Numbered from the stretch's first letter, positions 1-12,338 are shown. The stretch: DNA of 64,000 bases from Sipunculus nudus (GCA_026874595.1 CM049314.1:61049300-61113299); one strand, 5' to 3'. A program made the numbers and translations. Notes: generated from the sequence alone by a model not told the origin.

Positions 1-739
1 ACAGCCGAAACTGCTTCAAACTTCAGTTCTCGCGCTTTTGTGTAACAACATATTTCATTTATTATTTAGAAAATAAAACACGACCTTTTCAGGCTCTGAT
101 GTCAAATAATACCGCACAGCAAATATTTGCATCAAACCTTCAGATAGGAAGGACTGGGCTTCCCGCCTTGTCAAGTTGCCTCTGAAGATATTCACGGACA
201 TCTTAGGTAATTAACAACTCAAAGACAGCCAAATGTTTATGTGTGTGGGAATAGAATTATTTTGTCGTCTGTGGCTAAAAATCACAAACTTTGAACCTTC
301 TGACCAAAATGTGCATGTATAAAGCATATATGAAAGGCAAAAACACCATATCAGGCACACAGCTACTATCTGTCACAGTAACCAGGCCAATACCAGTGAC
401 TGGGCGAATTCCAGTTCAATCAACACAGCCTTGCCAGACTGTTACGCCGTGTACTGCCTGACCTACCCTACCCTGGGGGTATGACAAAAACAGCATAAAA
501 AGTTAACTGGGTCACATACATCCCTGCTGGAGATTAGCCTTGCATGTGACTAGTAGGCCTATATAGTAACTTAGTACTACATACAAACATGGCAAGTTAC
601 CTTCCCACAATAGACTGGTCTGGCCTGAATTTGGACGAATGTCAAACCACCAGGATTTCCACAAGGAAATATATGCTACAGCTCAAAAATTGACAAAAGC
701 GCTTCTAGCAACTCGTTACCGCTGAGGACATTTTGTCAA
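1..739. other. Left edge, no gene recognised
   Basis: No coding frame, splice-bounded exon or known repeat is recognisable here. The end of the stretch leads into a decayed retrotransposon pol reading frame, so the final 100-150 bases may be older, unrecognisable parts of that element. Confidence 0.4.
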
Positions 740-2823
740 ATGTACGGCGACTCCGTAAAGAATAACAAATTCCTTAATCTTTGCAATGTTGTGCTGACTG
801 CTTACAATGGACAAGATATAACACACCTTGGAAAAATAGACATGCTGTGTAGATATGGCAATTCTGATTAGATGAATACTCGATTCTACATCGTAGACGT
901 TCCAGGTCCAGCTTTTATCGGACTTCCGACCAGTGAGCTGCTAAGATTAGTTACCATCAATGATGATGATCTGGACGAATCAAGCCAAACTACGAGCCAA
1001 ACAGGTTCTGAACTGAGTACTCATGCCATATCAGACACCAGTAAATAACAAGGTCATACACAGCCTAGAAATATCTCAAGCATAAATGACCTCATCGAAG
1101 CATACCCACAACAATTTGATCAGATAGGGAATTTCACTGGAGATACAAAACTGCTCCTGAAACCTTTTGCAGAGCCATTCATCGACCCATCACGGAAATG
1201 CAGTCTGCAGATCAAGGATTAACTGAAACAAGAGTTAGGCAAAATGGTGAGCCAAGGTGTCATCAGAATCGTGGAGGAACACATTGATTAGTGTTCTAGC
1301 TTAGCTTTCAGTACCAAACAGGATGGTTCCTTCATAATCTGCATAGATCCACAAAAACTGAACTCCTGTCTTAAGAGACGTCCCCACAAAATTCCAATAG
1401 TTGAAGAGCTTAATCCAGAATTTACTGGAGCCAAAGTTTTCAGCAAACTAGACGCAAAAGCTGGATATTGTTCAATCCATCTCAGCAAAGATTCACAGCT
1501 TCTCACCACGTTTCGCACACCATTTGGTCGTTACTGTTAGTGTGGACTACCATTTGGACTCAGCGTGTCACAAGATATATTCCAGTCCAGAATGGATTAG
1601 ATTCTGGAAAACCTCAACGGTGTCGTAAGCATCGCAGACGATGTGTGTGTATGGTGAGACAGAAGCCGAGCATGATGCTAATCTGATGCAGCTGATGGAC
1701 CGAGCAGTAGAATATGGTCTTGTATTTAACAGTGGCAAGTGCATAATCAAGCAATCGAGCATTTCTTTCTTCGGAAGTGTGTATACCTGTAAAGGTATCA
1801 AATCAGATCCTGTCAAAGTCTCAGACATGCACAAGAAGCCAACTCCTCAAAATTGGAAAGACCTATCTCGGTTTCTAAGTATAATGACTTATTTGAGTCG
1901 TTTCATACCACATTATGCAGACAAAGCATATACTCTCCGTAACCTCCTTAAAAAGGATGTACAATGGACCTGGTGTGCGGAATTCCAAAAATGCTTTGAC
2001 GAACTGAAGCAGACAAGTCTCAGAGAAGGCGTGTCTTAAATGTAACGACCCAACATCACCTGTACTACTTGAGGTTGATGCTTCACAGAAGGGATGGGGA
2101 GCTGCCTTGATCCAGGAAGGTAGACCAATTGCCTTTGGTTCAAAATCCTTGACAGAATGCCAGTCCAGGTACAGCAACATAGAACGTGAAATGTTGGCTA
2201 TGGTACCTGGACAGCTGAGTGGTAAAACGCTCGGCCTTCTCCGCTGGCGACTCGGGTTCGATTCCCGGTGTGGCAATGAGAAAGGGTTGTAGTTGCCCGT
2301 CCAAGGTCGGTGGTTTTCTCCGGGTCCTCCGGTTTCTGCCACCATTACCGACTACCGAGCGCCAACATCCGTGCCATGGAGAGTGCCTCGTATTAGTTAT
2401 TATAACTAGTTGTACAATCCATGTAAAATAAATAAAGTTTATATTTACATGGTATACACCGATACCATAGCTATCTATACGGAGGATCCTTCACCGTTGT
2501 GACAGATTACAAACCTCTTGTTACTGTATGTGCCAATCTACTCCTTCCCGACTGCAACGCATGCTATTGAAGATACAGGGTACAGTTACAGTATGGAGTA
2601 CCGTCCAGGTGGAAAAGTGGTACTGGCTGATACACTGAGCCGACTACCTAACCAAAGTAACAACACGGAGGTAGACCTGGACATCAGAGTTGATGGCATA
2701 GATCTTGAGCAAGAGGACTTATTCTGCTCTGATTAATTTCTTGAAAAAAAGCAGGCCATAATGAGGGAAGACACCATCAAAGACCCCATATTTAACAGGC
2801 TGAAAGATATCATACAGACATGC
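740..2823 (+). pseudogene. Decayed Ty3/gypsy pol fragment (protease end, RT, RNase H), copy A
   Basis: Translated in pieces, this reads as a Ty3/gypsy polyprotein without gag, integrase or LTRs. A retropepsin C-terminal segment (VPGPAFIGLPTSELL) lies near 898-940. Reverse transcriptase follows from about 1130 (KQDGSFIICIDPQKLNS, KVFSKLDAKAGY, then the catalytic-like SIADDVCVYGE near 1630-1655 and a thumb/connection segment to about 2035). RNase H comes next (LLEVDASQKGWGAALIQ, near 2065-2115), then a primer-tail segment (YSMEYRPGGKVVLADTLSRL, near 2590-2650). In-frame stops interrupt the RT, there is a frame change near 2035, and a SINE sits inside RNase H at 2206-2448. The part from 1127 on belongs to a tandemly duplicated block; the part before 1127 is present once. 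It is dead. The family is secure, the clade is not assigned. Confidence 0.85.
2206..2448 (+). mobile_element. tRNA-derived SINE inside gypsy RNase H, copy A
   Basis: The 5' part is tRNA-like: an A-box-like stretch (TGAGTGGTAAAACGC) and an intact B box GGTTCGATTCC at 2255-2265. After it comes a central domain with GGTTTTCTCCGGGTCCTCC, the kind of block conserved among broadly distributed animal SINE superfamilies (my guess is the MetaSINE type, not checked). The tail is AT-rich (TAAATAAAGTTTATATTTAC). A 6-bp direct repeat ATGGTA flanks it (2200-2205 and 2449-2454). The host RNase H frame stops at ...EREMLAMV before the insert and resumes as HRYHSYLYGGSFTVV after it, which fixes it as an insertion. 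Confidence 0.85.
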
Positions 2824-3067
2824 TAGCCTGAATTACTTTAATTATGACTTGAATCATGACTCGCAGACCCTATCAGTTTTTTTTTTATAAAAAGGCTGAC
2901 TGTCATGTTGTCATGGCTAGTGTTTTTGTAAGCCCTGATACGGTTTATTAAAATTACTTCAGGATAATGATTATGAGGCTAACCTCAGGATAAAGCGTAC
3001 TGAAAAGTACTGAAAATGTGCATGGTGAAGCCTTATGTCTGATGTCACCCCCCCCCCCCCCCCCCCA

Positions 3068-3770
3068 TAAAGGACCCATGAGTCTCGACGCTCAGCTGAA
3101 TTTGTCTAATAGAATATTTTAAGCAGAATTATCATCCATAAACTAATTTGGGAATGGATGAGCCCTGCGACCTTGACCTTTGACCCAAGGCCCAAAAATC
3201 GAAGAATCTTTCCTAATTGGCAGGTCAGCAATATCTTGAAGATGGAAGATTTTTGATGAAAGTTGGGCTTGAAATGCATACACATTCTTTTAAAGAAATG
3301 GGTCCTGTGACCTTGACAGGGTTCTTACTTCAGTGGTTAGCCATATATAAATTAAGTTTGAAACCAATATGTCAAACTAAACGGGATTTTTCATCTGGAA
3401 ACTAATTTATAAACAGATGGCCCTTGTGACCTTGACCCATGACCTTTTGACCCAAAATTCATTAATGCTCTTCCCATACTCGCAAGTCAGCTAAATGCGA
3501 AAGATGGAAAGCTTTGGATGAAAAGCTTGGCATAAAATGCAGTAATAATCTTTTTAAATAAGTAAGTCCTTGACCTTTGACCTCCTGACAAAAAAATCAT
3601 AAAGGTTCTTGCTTTGGTAATTTAAGTTTGAAACCAATATGTCAATCGACCCTGGAGTTATCATCTGGAAACAAATTTTTGTAGATGAACAGTTGGACAG
3701 ACAGACGAACAAACGGACAGACAGGGTGATTACTATAAGGCTTTCACTTGTGATCGATACACACCAGGTT
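3068..3770 (+). repeat. Pearl-like repeat with TGACCT half-site arrays, copy A
   Basis: The left end carries a version of the recurrent element terminus (GGACCCATGAGTC then GCTCAGCTGA). The body repeats blocks with CCTTGACCTTTGACCC, and it closes with an imperfect ACAG/ACGG microsatellite near 3695-3724 followed by a degenerate right flank. The same layout occurs in the longer copies elsewhere in the window. No coding potential. Confidence 0.65.
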
Positions 3771-3983
3771 TTGGGACACTAGATGGAATCACATGATTTT
3801 TGTTAATTTTTAGTAAAAAATAGAAAAAAAAATATTCATAAAAATAAGAAAAATACGGGAGGCGCCACCACTTCAAGGGAACTGACAAAACTAGTCATGG
3901 TCAATATTTAAGGCAAGACTCATGACAATTCATGCATTAATTATCAAGATATTGGAGGTTTTGAATTAATATCAGTCATGCTG

Positions 3984-4700
3984 TGCTATAGCGATGGGTC
4001 TTTGTCCTTCGTCCTTCCGTCTGTAGGCTCCGAGTTACGGGGTGTGATTGCCCCCCCCCCCCCCCGAATTAAATTTATAGCTAAAATTTCATCCCAAACC
4101 TCCCATCTTTCGCATACAGCTCACCTACCAACTGGGGAAGAACCATAATTATATTGAAGTCACACGGTCAAAGGTCAAGGTCACAGGACCCTGTTCTTTG
4201 AAAAGCTTGTGGATGCATTTTAAGCCAAACCTGTCATCCAAATTCTCTGATATTTCACATATGGTTCACCTACCAAGTGGGAGAAGAATCCTATAGATTT
4301 TGAGGTCACAACGTCAAGGGTCAATGTCACAGGATCCACTTCTTTAAAAAGGTTGTGGACACATTTCAAGCTAGACTTTTCATTCCAAACCTTCCTGCAC
4401 TGACATATCGCGTCATTGCCAACAGGGGAAAAGAACCTGTTGATTTTGAGGTCAGAGGTCAAGTTCACAGCACCCATTTCTTGCGTGGAGTCATTTTAAG
4501 GCAAACTTTTAAATCTGTACCTTCCATCTGTCATATATGGCTTACCTACCAATAGCGGTAGAAGCCTATTGATGTTTGGTTTAAAGGGTCAGAGGTCAAG
4601 GTCACAATACTAAATTGTTCCAAATGCTTGTGAACATATTTCAAACGAAACTGTTCATCCCACATCTTCTATCTTTCTCATATGCCTCATCTATGCATCA
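3984..4700 (-). repeat. Inverted pearl-like repeat, four ~140-bp core units, copy A
   Basis: It starts with the reverse of the right flank (GCTATAGCGATGGGTC, then TTTGTCCTTCGTCCTTCCG) and a poly(C) tract. Four diverged core units follow, anchored at GGTCAAGGTCAC-like motifs near 4173, 4319, 4457 and 4594, which gives a period of about 137-146 bp. No left terminus was found, so it is truncated. Confidence 0.65.
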
Positions 4701-5109
4701 CTCAATAACCATTGCACTCCAACTGGTACATCTCACTGTGGCCCATAATTGTCAGTGACACTTGTGATATACGACTCCCTTTTGTATCAGCCAATGGAGT
4801 GATAAGGACATATCATTAGTGCAGAACAAAAACACTGTTGTCAGAATGCTTTGGCCAGGCATTAACACTATGAGAGTAAAGTGTTAAGGTTTAGCTACTG
4901 ATTTATAAGATGATGGAAACATTTTGCAGTTCATTTTATGGAATCATAGCAATAAACTTAGATTCCTAGATATGGGAATATTTTTATATAAATCATGAGA
5001 TATACCAGCAAGTGTTTGTTTTCAAAATATGTGGGTCTGTACCCGGATTTAGGATGGCTTCATTTGATTAAAAGACTCTTAGTGATGCTTTCTGCATTTA
5101 TTTTCTTTC
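4701..5109. other. Intergenic, nothing recognised, copy A
   Basis: Unique-looking AT-rich sequence between the AGGTCA-rich repeats and the long-inverted-repeat element. No exon or repeat signature seen. The same sequence recurs in unit B at 11065-11473. Confidence 0.4.
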
Positions 5110-7492
5110 AGCTTTTGCAGTTCACCTCCTACCCTGCTGACCCCATACTACTGGAGCTGGGGGGTCATTCGTGTACATGACTCTTTAAGAGCAAAACTCT
5201 ACATTTTCTTAATCTACATGCTAAGACCCACAGGAAAAGTTTTGGTAACACTTTAAGATCAAGTACGTTTTCTCTGGAAAGCCATTTTTAGGTTCTCCGG
5301 ATGAAGGTCAACTGGTGATAATAATAAAATTGCAGTTTCATGGAATAACGCCAAGAGCAGAACCTTTTTCACTGTTATTTCGTTTTATGGTGTTTACATG
5401 GAACCCACTGACAATTTTCGAGCAAGAGTTATTGATATAAAGGTCGGTTTGTGGCACTCAGTGACCATTTTTCCTAATTTTGTGCCAAAATTTCCTTCTG
5501 ATTTGAAAGTAGGCCTAGATTTGATAGCTTCTCATTCATTAAATTGTGCATTCAGAAATATTATATTATATTATTTAGTTCTATTAGGAACTTCATCTCT
5601 ATATACGTGTGTAATTTTCCTGCTGGGATTTATGGAGCGTATTACCCACCAGAGTCGCCCCCTACCCCTTAAGTGCCACTTTTGGCTTATTTTAGTAAAT
5701 GGTAAAAACGCATCAAGTAAGTGCCACAGTGTAACTTCGTTTTTGGACTTATAAAATATCTCATAAATATCTCATATCTCATGGCTTGTGGTACAAATTA
5801 AGATGATGATGTTCCTAGGAGTCAAGCACATGATACGTTAATATATATTTTATCAAATAACTTATTTGCATGCGTTTAGGCTATATAATAATCCTTTCAT
5901 GTCAGGATTGCGTGGAGCACCGAAGATGCTGTGACATGTGTGATTGTCTGTTTCTAAATTAAAAGATACGGGAAATGATGGAATCTGTAGAATTGCACCG
6001 ATCATCAAGAGACATTGACTTTGATGTGACTAAATGTATTATATGCCAGAAAGAATTAGATGTGAAACTTGTGAGCACTCTAAACGGCTGTAAAAGGATC
6101 CGCGAAGCCTGTGAAATACGTGATGATCATGTTTTCGAAAGACTGAGGCTTGTTGAAGGGAATGACTTTTTGTATCATGTGACAAATGGTTGTTATAAAA
6201 GTACACCATGAAATCTGTTTTAGATAGACAATCTAAGTCTGGGATTGAAAGTTAAAAAGGTCAAGGCCCTTCAGAATCTTTCCAACAGAATCCAGCAGAC
6301 GACACACTCTCACTCAATGACTGTGCGCAACCCACCGAACACCAAGGTGACAGCAACAGCATTGAGAGACGAGAACTGCATTGTTAGTGACAATAAATCA
6401 TGAAAAAGGCATACACCAAATATCGAATATGCGAATCAAACCGGGCTTCATCTTTCCTTGCTCCAACATACTTTCAAGAATCTGTTTTCAACCGTACATG
6501 TGACCTTCAGGATCCAAATTCTGTGTAAGGAGCAGATCTGTACTACCACAATGAGTGCATGACAAGATAAATATATAAATATGAATCACGCTCCAAGGAT
6601 GCAGCTCCTAGCTCGTCCAACAAACAGCTTGCATTTAACCAAGTCGTGGTAGAGCTGCAACAACTCCTGAACAGTGGCAAAGGCTATGAACTTCGTGATC
6701 ATTTGAATATTATTGATGAGAAATGTAACTTGAGAAATAGAGACGAAAAAAACCACCTTGGTAGTACAGTTGATTTACATATCCTGATGATAGTTGATTT
6801 ACATATCCTGATGATAAGCGTAAATCATTGTTGGTATTCAATGTTTCAAATAATGCTGTGAATTAGCAGAATGTATTCCTTCTGTGGACCCAGTGCTAGT
6901 TTCTTGCACAATATAACTTCTGTCTGGAAGATAGTTTTTGTGATGCTCAGGATATGAAAATTGCTTGTAATAGTATGATTATTTCTGATTCTGTTCTTAG
7001 TTTACTTTTTTTTGTTTATGTACAACTTCAAACCAGACATTTACAAGAATGCAGCAGACGCATTCATGACAGAGGAGGAACTTAGAAACTGCTGAGAGAC
7101 CAGGTTATAATGATGAAGAAGATGAGGGTGATGCCGGCATCTGCAATGAAGCATGTTGTATCCTATCTACACAGCGTTGTAGAAAGGTGCAGTCCTTGTT
7201 CCAAGTCCTGTTCTATGTGTACCGTAATGGGAGAAAGAGAACGCCCATGCACATCATAAATGCTGTGGCTGTCCACAGTTTAGGACTTGGTGGCGACCGT
7301 TTTGTGCCAGGATAAACCTCTATCATCAAGCTGCAAACCAAAGATTTCTGATACACAGGTGGGACACGGACCACAAGGTTTTAAAGAAAGCTTGCCATGT
7401 CAGAAACGTTTGGATTTTCACAAATCACCTCGTCGTCCTGATATACCTACCACATTCAAAGTGTATGATCAGATCTACAAATCTGAAATAAT
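5110..7492 (+). mobile_element. Long-inverted-repeat element, left part only (copy A)
   Basis: The stretch 5110-5745 is the left inverted repeat of the element described fully at 11474-16797. The element continues to 7492, where the tandem-duplication junction cuts it and joins it to gypsy sequence. This copy therefore has no right half and no right inverted repeat. Confidence 0.7.
5975..7492 (+). pseudogene. 5' part of unnamed two-Cys/His-module gene, copy A, truncated
   Basis: This is the same reading-frame debris as at 12339-13858. A first Cys/His module (CIICQK ... YHVTNGCYK) lies at 6031-6206. A second (YRICESNRA ... TCDLQD ... ADLYYHNECM) lies near 6420-6560. A segment VVELQQLLNSGKGYELRDHL follows near 6645-6705, and LGLGGDRFVPG near 7281-7313. 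In-frame stops and frame changes separate the parts. The copy ends at the duplication junction, so the whole downstream half is missing. Confidence 0.75.
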
Positions 7493-9188
7493 GGGAATTT
7501 CACTGGAGATACAAAACTGCTCCTGAAACCTTTTGCAGAGCCATTCATCGACCCATCACGGAAATGCAGTCTGCAGATCAAGGATTAACTGAAACAAGAG
7601 TTAGGCAAAATGGTGAGCCAAGGTGTCATCAGAATCGTGGAGGAACACATTGATTAGTGTTCTAGCTTAGCTTTCAGTACCAAACAGGATGGTTCCTTCA
7701 TAATCTGCATAGATCCACAAAAACTGAACTCCTGTCTTAAGAGACGTCCCCACAAAATTCCAATAGTTGAAGAGCTTAATCCAGAATTTACTGGAGCCAA
7801 GTTTTCAGCAAACTAGACGCAAAAGCTGGATATTGTTCAATCCATCTCAGCAAAGATTCACAGCTTCTCACCACGTTTCGCACACCATTTGGTCGTTACT
7901 GTTAGTGTGGACTACCATTTGGACTCAGCGTGTCACAAGATATATTCCAGTCCAGAATGGATTAGATTCTGGAAAACCTCAACGGTGTCGTAAGCATCGC
8001 AGACGATGTGTGTGTATGGTGAGACAGAAGCCGAGCATGATGCTAATCTGATGCAGCTGATGGACCGAGCAGTAGAATATGGTCTTGTATTTAACAGTGG
8101 CAAGTGCATAATCAAGCAATCGAGCATTTCTTTCTTCGGAAGTGTGTATACCTGTAAAGGTATCAAATCAGATCCTGTCAAAGTCTCAGACATGCACAAG
8201 AAGCCAACTCCTCAAAATTGGAAAGACCTATCTCGGTTTCTAAGTATAATGACTTATTTGAGTCGTTTCATACCACATTATGCAGACAAAGCATATACTC
8301 TCCGTAACCTCCTTAAAAAGGATGTACAATGGACCTGGTGTGCGGAATTCCAAAAATGCTTTGACGAACTGAAGCAGACAAGTCTCAGAGAAGGCGTGTC
8401 TTAAATGTAACGACCCAACATCACCTGTACTACTTGAGGTTGATGCTTCACAGAAGGGATGGGGAGCTGCCTTGATCCAGGAAGGTAGACCAATTGCCTT
8501 TGGTTCAAAATCCTTGACAGAATGCCAGTCGAGGTACAGCAACATAGAACGTGAAATGTTGGCTATGGTACCTGGACAGCTGAGTGGTAAAACGCTCGGC
8601 CTTCTCCGCTGGCGACTCGGGTTCGATTCCCTGTGTGGCAATGAGAAAGGGTTGTAGTTGCCCGTCCAAGGTCGGTGGTTTTCTCCGGGTCCTCCGGTTT
8701 CTGCCACCATTACCGACTACCGAGCGCCAACATCCGTGCCATGGAGAGTGCCTCGTATTAGTTATTATAACTAGTTGTACAATCCATGTAAAATAAATAA
8801 AGTTTATATTTACATGGTATACACCGATACCATAGCTATCTATACGGAGGATCCTTCACCGTTGTGACAGATTACAAACCTCTTGTTACTGTATGTGCCA
8901 ATCTACTCCTTCCCGACTGCAACGCATGCTATTGAAGATACAGGGTACAGTTACAGTATGGAGTACCGTCCAGGTGGAAAAGTGGTACTGGCTGATACAC
9001 TGAGCCGACTACCTAACCAAAGTAACAACACGGAGGTAGACCTGGACATCAGAGTTGATGGCATAGATCTTGAGCAAGAGGACTTATTCTGCTCTGATTT
9101 ATTTCTTGAAAAAAAGCAGGCCATAATGAGGGAAGACACCATCAAAGACCCCATATTTAACAGGCTGAAAGATATCATACAGACATGC
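7493..9188 (+). pseudogene. Decayed Ty3/gypsy pol fragment, copy B
   Basis: Same RT and RNase H debris as at 1127-2823, with the same stops and the same internal SINE. Two differences affect reading. One A is missing near 7800. The codon that is TAA near 2735 in unit A is TTA here, so the tail frame stays open to 9191 and extends through FLEKKQAIMREDTIKDP. The protease segment that precedes copy A is absent because the duplicated block begins inside the RT. Confidence 0.85.
8571..8813 (+). mobile_element. tRNA-derived SINE, copy B
   Basis: Same SINE at the same position and with the same flanking ATGGTA repeats as in unit A, so it was inserted before the block was duplicated. The B box is intact. 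One base just after it differs (CCCTG here, CCCGG in copy A). Confidence 0.85.
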
Positions 9189-9427
9189 TAGCCTGAATTA
9201 CTTTAATTATGACTTGAATCATGACTCGCAGACCCTATCAGTTTTTTTTTTATAAAAAGGCTGACTGTCATGTTGTCATGGCTAGTGTTTTTGTAAGCCC
9301 TGATACGGTTTATTAAAATTACCTCAGGATAATGATTATGAGGCTAACCTCAGGATAAAGCGTACTGAAAAGTACTGAAAATGTGCATGGTGAAGCCTTA
9401 TGTCTGATGTCACCCCCCCCCCCCCCA

Positions 9428-10130
9428 TAAAGGACCCATGAGTCTCGACGCTCAGCTGAATTTGTCTAATAGAATATTTTAAGCAGAATTATCATCCATA
9501 AACTAATTTGGGAATGGATGAGCCCTGCGACCTTGACCTTTGACCCAAGGCCCAAAAATCGAAGAATCTTTCCTAATTGGCAGGTCAGCAATATCTTGAA
9601 GATGGAAGATTTTTGATGAAAGTTGGGCTTGAAATGCATACACATTCTTTTAAAGAAATGGGTCCTGTGACCTTGACAGGGTTCTTACTTCAGTGGTTAG
9701 CCATATATAAATTAAGTTTGAAACCAATATGTCAAACTAAACGGGATTTTTCATCTGGAAACTAATTTATAAACAGATGGCCCTTGTGACCTTGACCCAT
9801 GACCTTTTGACCCAAAATTCATTAATGCTCTTCCCATACTCGCAAGTCAGCTAAATGCGAAAGATGGAAAGCTTTGGATGAAAAGCTTGGCATAAAATGC
9901 AGTAATAATCTTTTTAAATAAGTAAGTCCTTGACCTTTGACCTCATGACAAAAAAATCATAAAGGTTCTTGCTTTGGTAATTTAAGTTTGAAACCAATAT
10001 GTCAATCGACCCTGGAGTTATCATCTGGAAACAAATTTTTGTAGATGAACAGTTGGACAGACAGACGAACAAACGGACAGACAGGGTGATTACTATAAGG
10101 CTTTCACTTGTGATCGATACACACCAGGTT
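9428..10130 (+). repeat. Pearl-like repeat with TGACCT half-site arrays, copy B
   Basis: Duplicate of 3068-3770, with a shorter poly(C) tract just before it and one C/A difference near 9945. Confidence 0.65.
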
Positions 10131-10343
10131 TTGGGACACTAGATGGAATCACATGATTTTTGTTAATTTTTAGTAAAAAATAGAAAAAAAAATATTCATA
10201 AAAATAAGAAAAATACGGGAGGCGCCACCACTTCAAGGGAACTGACAAAACTAGTCATGGTCAATATTTAAGGCAAGACTCATGACAATTCATGCATTAA
10301 TTATCAAGATATTGGAGGTTTTGAATTAATATCAGTCATGCTG

Positions 10344-11064
10344 TGCTATAGCGATGGGTCTTTGTCCTTCGTCCTTCCGTCTGTAGGCTCCGAGTTACGG
10401 GGTGTGATTGCCCCCCCCCCCCCCCCCCCGAATTAAATTTATAGCTAAAATTTCATCCCAAACCTCCCATCTTTCGCATACAGCTCACCTACCAACTGGG
10501 GAAGAACCATAATTATATTGAAGTCACACGGTCAAAGGTCAAGGTCACAGGACCCTGTTCTTTGAAAAGCTTGTGGATGCATTTTAAGCCAAACCTGTCA
10601 TCCAAATTCTCTGATATTTCACATATGGTTCACCTACCAAGTGGGAGAAGAATCCTATAGATTTTGAGGTCACAACGTCAAGGGTCAATGTCACAGGATC
10701 CACTTCTTTAAAAAGGTTGTGGACACATTTCAAGCTAGACTTTTCATTCCAAACCTTCCTGCACTGACATATCGCGTCATTGCCAACAGGGGAAAAGAAC
10801 CTGTTGATTTTGAGGTCAGAGGTCAAGTTCACAGCACCCATTTCTTGCGTGGAGTCATTTTAAGGCAAACTTTTAAATCTGTACCTTCCATCTGTCATAT
10901 ATGGCTTACCTACCAATAGCGGTAGAAGCCTATTGATGTTTGGTTTAAAGGGTCAGAGGTCAAGGTCACAATACTAAATTGTTCCAAATGCTTGTGAACA
11001 TATTTCAAACGAAACTGTTCATCCCACATCTTCTATCTTTCTCATATGCCTCATCTATGCATCA
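10344..11064 (-). repeat. Inverted pearl-like repeat with four core units, copy B
   Basis: Duplicate of 3984-4700. The poly(C) tract at 10411-10429 is about four bases longer than in copy A; the rest matches. Confidence 0.65.
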
Positions 11065-11473
11065 CTCAATAACCATTGCACTCCAACTGGTACATCTCAC
11101 TGTGGCCCATAATTGTCAGTGACACTTGTGATATACGACTCCCTTTTGTATCAGCCAATGGAGTGATAAGGACATATCATTAGTGCAGAACAAAAACACT
11201 GTTGTCAGAATGCTTTGGCCAGGCATTAACACTATGAGAGTAAAGTGTTAAGGTTTAGCTACTGATTTATAAGATGATGGAAACATTTTGCAGTTCATTT
11301 TATGGAATCATAGCAATAAACTTAGATTCCTAGATATGGGAATATTTTTATATAAATCATGAGATATACCAGCAAGTGTTTGTTTTCAAAATATGTGGGT
11401 CTGTACCCGGATTTAGGATGGCTTCATTTGATTAAAAGACTCTTAGTGATGCTTTCTGCATTTATTTTCTTTC
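11065..11473. other. Intergenic, nothing recognised, copy B
   Basis: Duplicate of 4701-5109. No exon or repeat signature seen. Confidence 0.4.
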
Positions 11474-12109
11474 AGCTTTTGCAGTTCACCTCCTACCCTG
11501 CTGACCCCATACTACTGGAGCTGGGGGGTCATTCGTGTACATGACTCTTTAAGAGCAAAACTCTACATTTTCTTAATCTACATGCTAAGACCCACAGGAA
11601 AAGTTTTGGTAACACTTTAAGATCAAGTACGTTTTCTCTGGAAAGCCATTTTTAGGTTCTCCGGATGAAGGTCAACTGGTGATAATAATAAAATTGCAGT
11701 TTCATGGAATAACGCCAAGAGCAGAACCTTTTTCACTGTTATTTCGTTTTATGGTGTTTACATGGAACCCACTGACAATTTTCGAGCAAGAGTTATTGAT
11801 ATAAAGGTCGGTTTGTGGCACTCAGTGACCATTTTTCCTAATTTTGTGCCAAAATTTCCTTCTGATTTGAAAGTAGGCCTAGATTTGATAGCTTCTCATT
11901 CATTAAATTGTGCATTCAGAAATATTATATTATATTATTTAGTTCTATTAGGAACTTCATCTCTATATACGTGTGTAATTTTCCTGCTGGGATTTATGGA
12001 GCGTATTACCCACCAGAGTCGCCCCCTACCCCTTAAGTGCCACTTTTGGCTTATTTTAGTAAATGGTAAAAACGCATCAAGTAAGTGCCACAGTGTAACT
12101 TCGTTTTTG
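11474..12109 (+). repeat. Left long inverted repeat (also at 5110-5745 in unit A)
   Basis: Its reverse complement aligns along its length with 16235-16797, at roughly 75-85% identity by eye, with small indels. It holds no convincing coding frame. Confidence 0.75.
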
Positions 12110-12338
12110 GACTTATAAAATATCTCATAAATATCTCATATCTCATGGCTTGTGGTACAAATTAAGATGATGATGTTCCTAGGAGTCAAGCACATGATAC
12201 GTTAATATATATTTTATCAAATAACTTATTTGCATGCGTTTAGGCTATATAATAATCCTTTCATGTCAGGATTGCGTGGAGCACCGAAGATGCTGTGACA
12301 TGTGTGATTGTCTGTTTCTAAATTAAAAGATACGGGAA

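Larger units (their letters stand above)
1127..7492 (+). repeat. 6.37 kb direct tandem duplication, unit A
   Basis: This block recurs immediately downstream with the same order of contents: gypsy pol debris, SINE, two AGGTCA-rich repeats, and the left part of a long-inverted-repeat element. By eye the two units differ by about six substitutions, one single-base deletion (A-run near 1435 versus 7800) and the lengths of two poly(C) tracts. At the junction, element-internal sequence (...aaataatgg) joins gypsy sequence (gggaatttcactgg), with a 2-base overlap (GG) shared by the two breakpoints. Confidence 0.95.

Noticed and set aside
2240-2285. Functional tRNA gene
   Set aside because: It has A- and B-box-like motifs but no complete cloverleaf or discrete 3' end. 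It continues into a SINE central domain and is bounded by a short direct repeat inside a retrotransposon frame.
1875-2345. 156-residue minus-strand open frame (and its copy at 8240-8710)
   Set aside because: Antisense shadow of the gypsy RNase H and SINE; the plus-strand reading is the recognisable one.
5398-5754. 118-residue open frame in the left inverted repeat
   Set aside because: It lies inside the inverted repeat, has no family resemblance, and the matching frame is not kept in the right arm.
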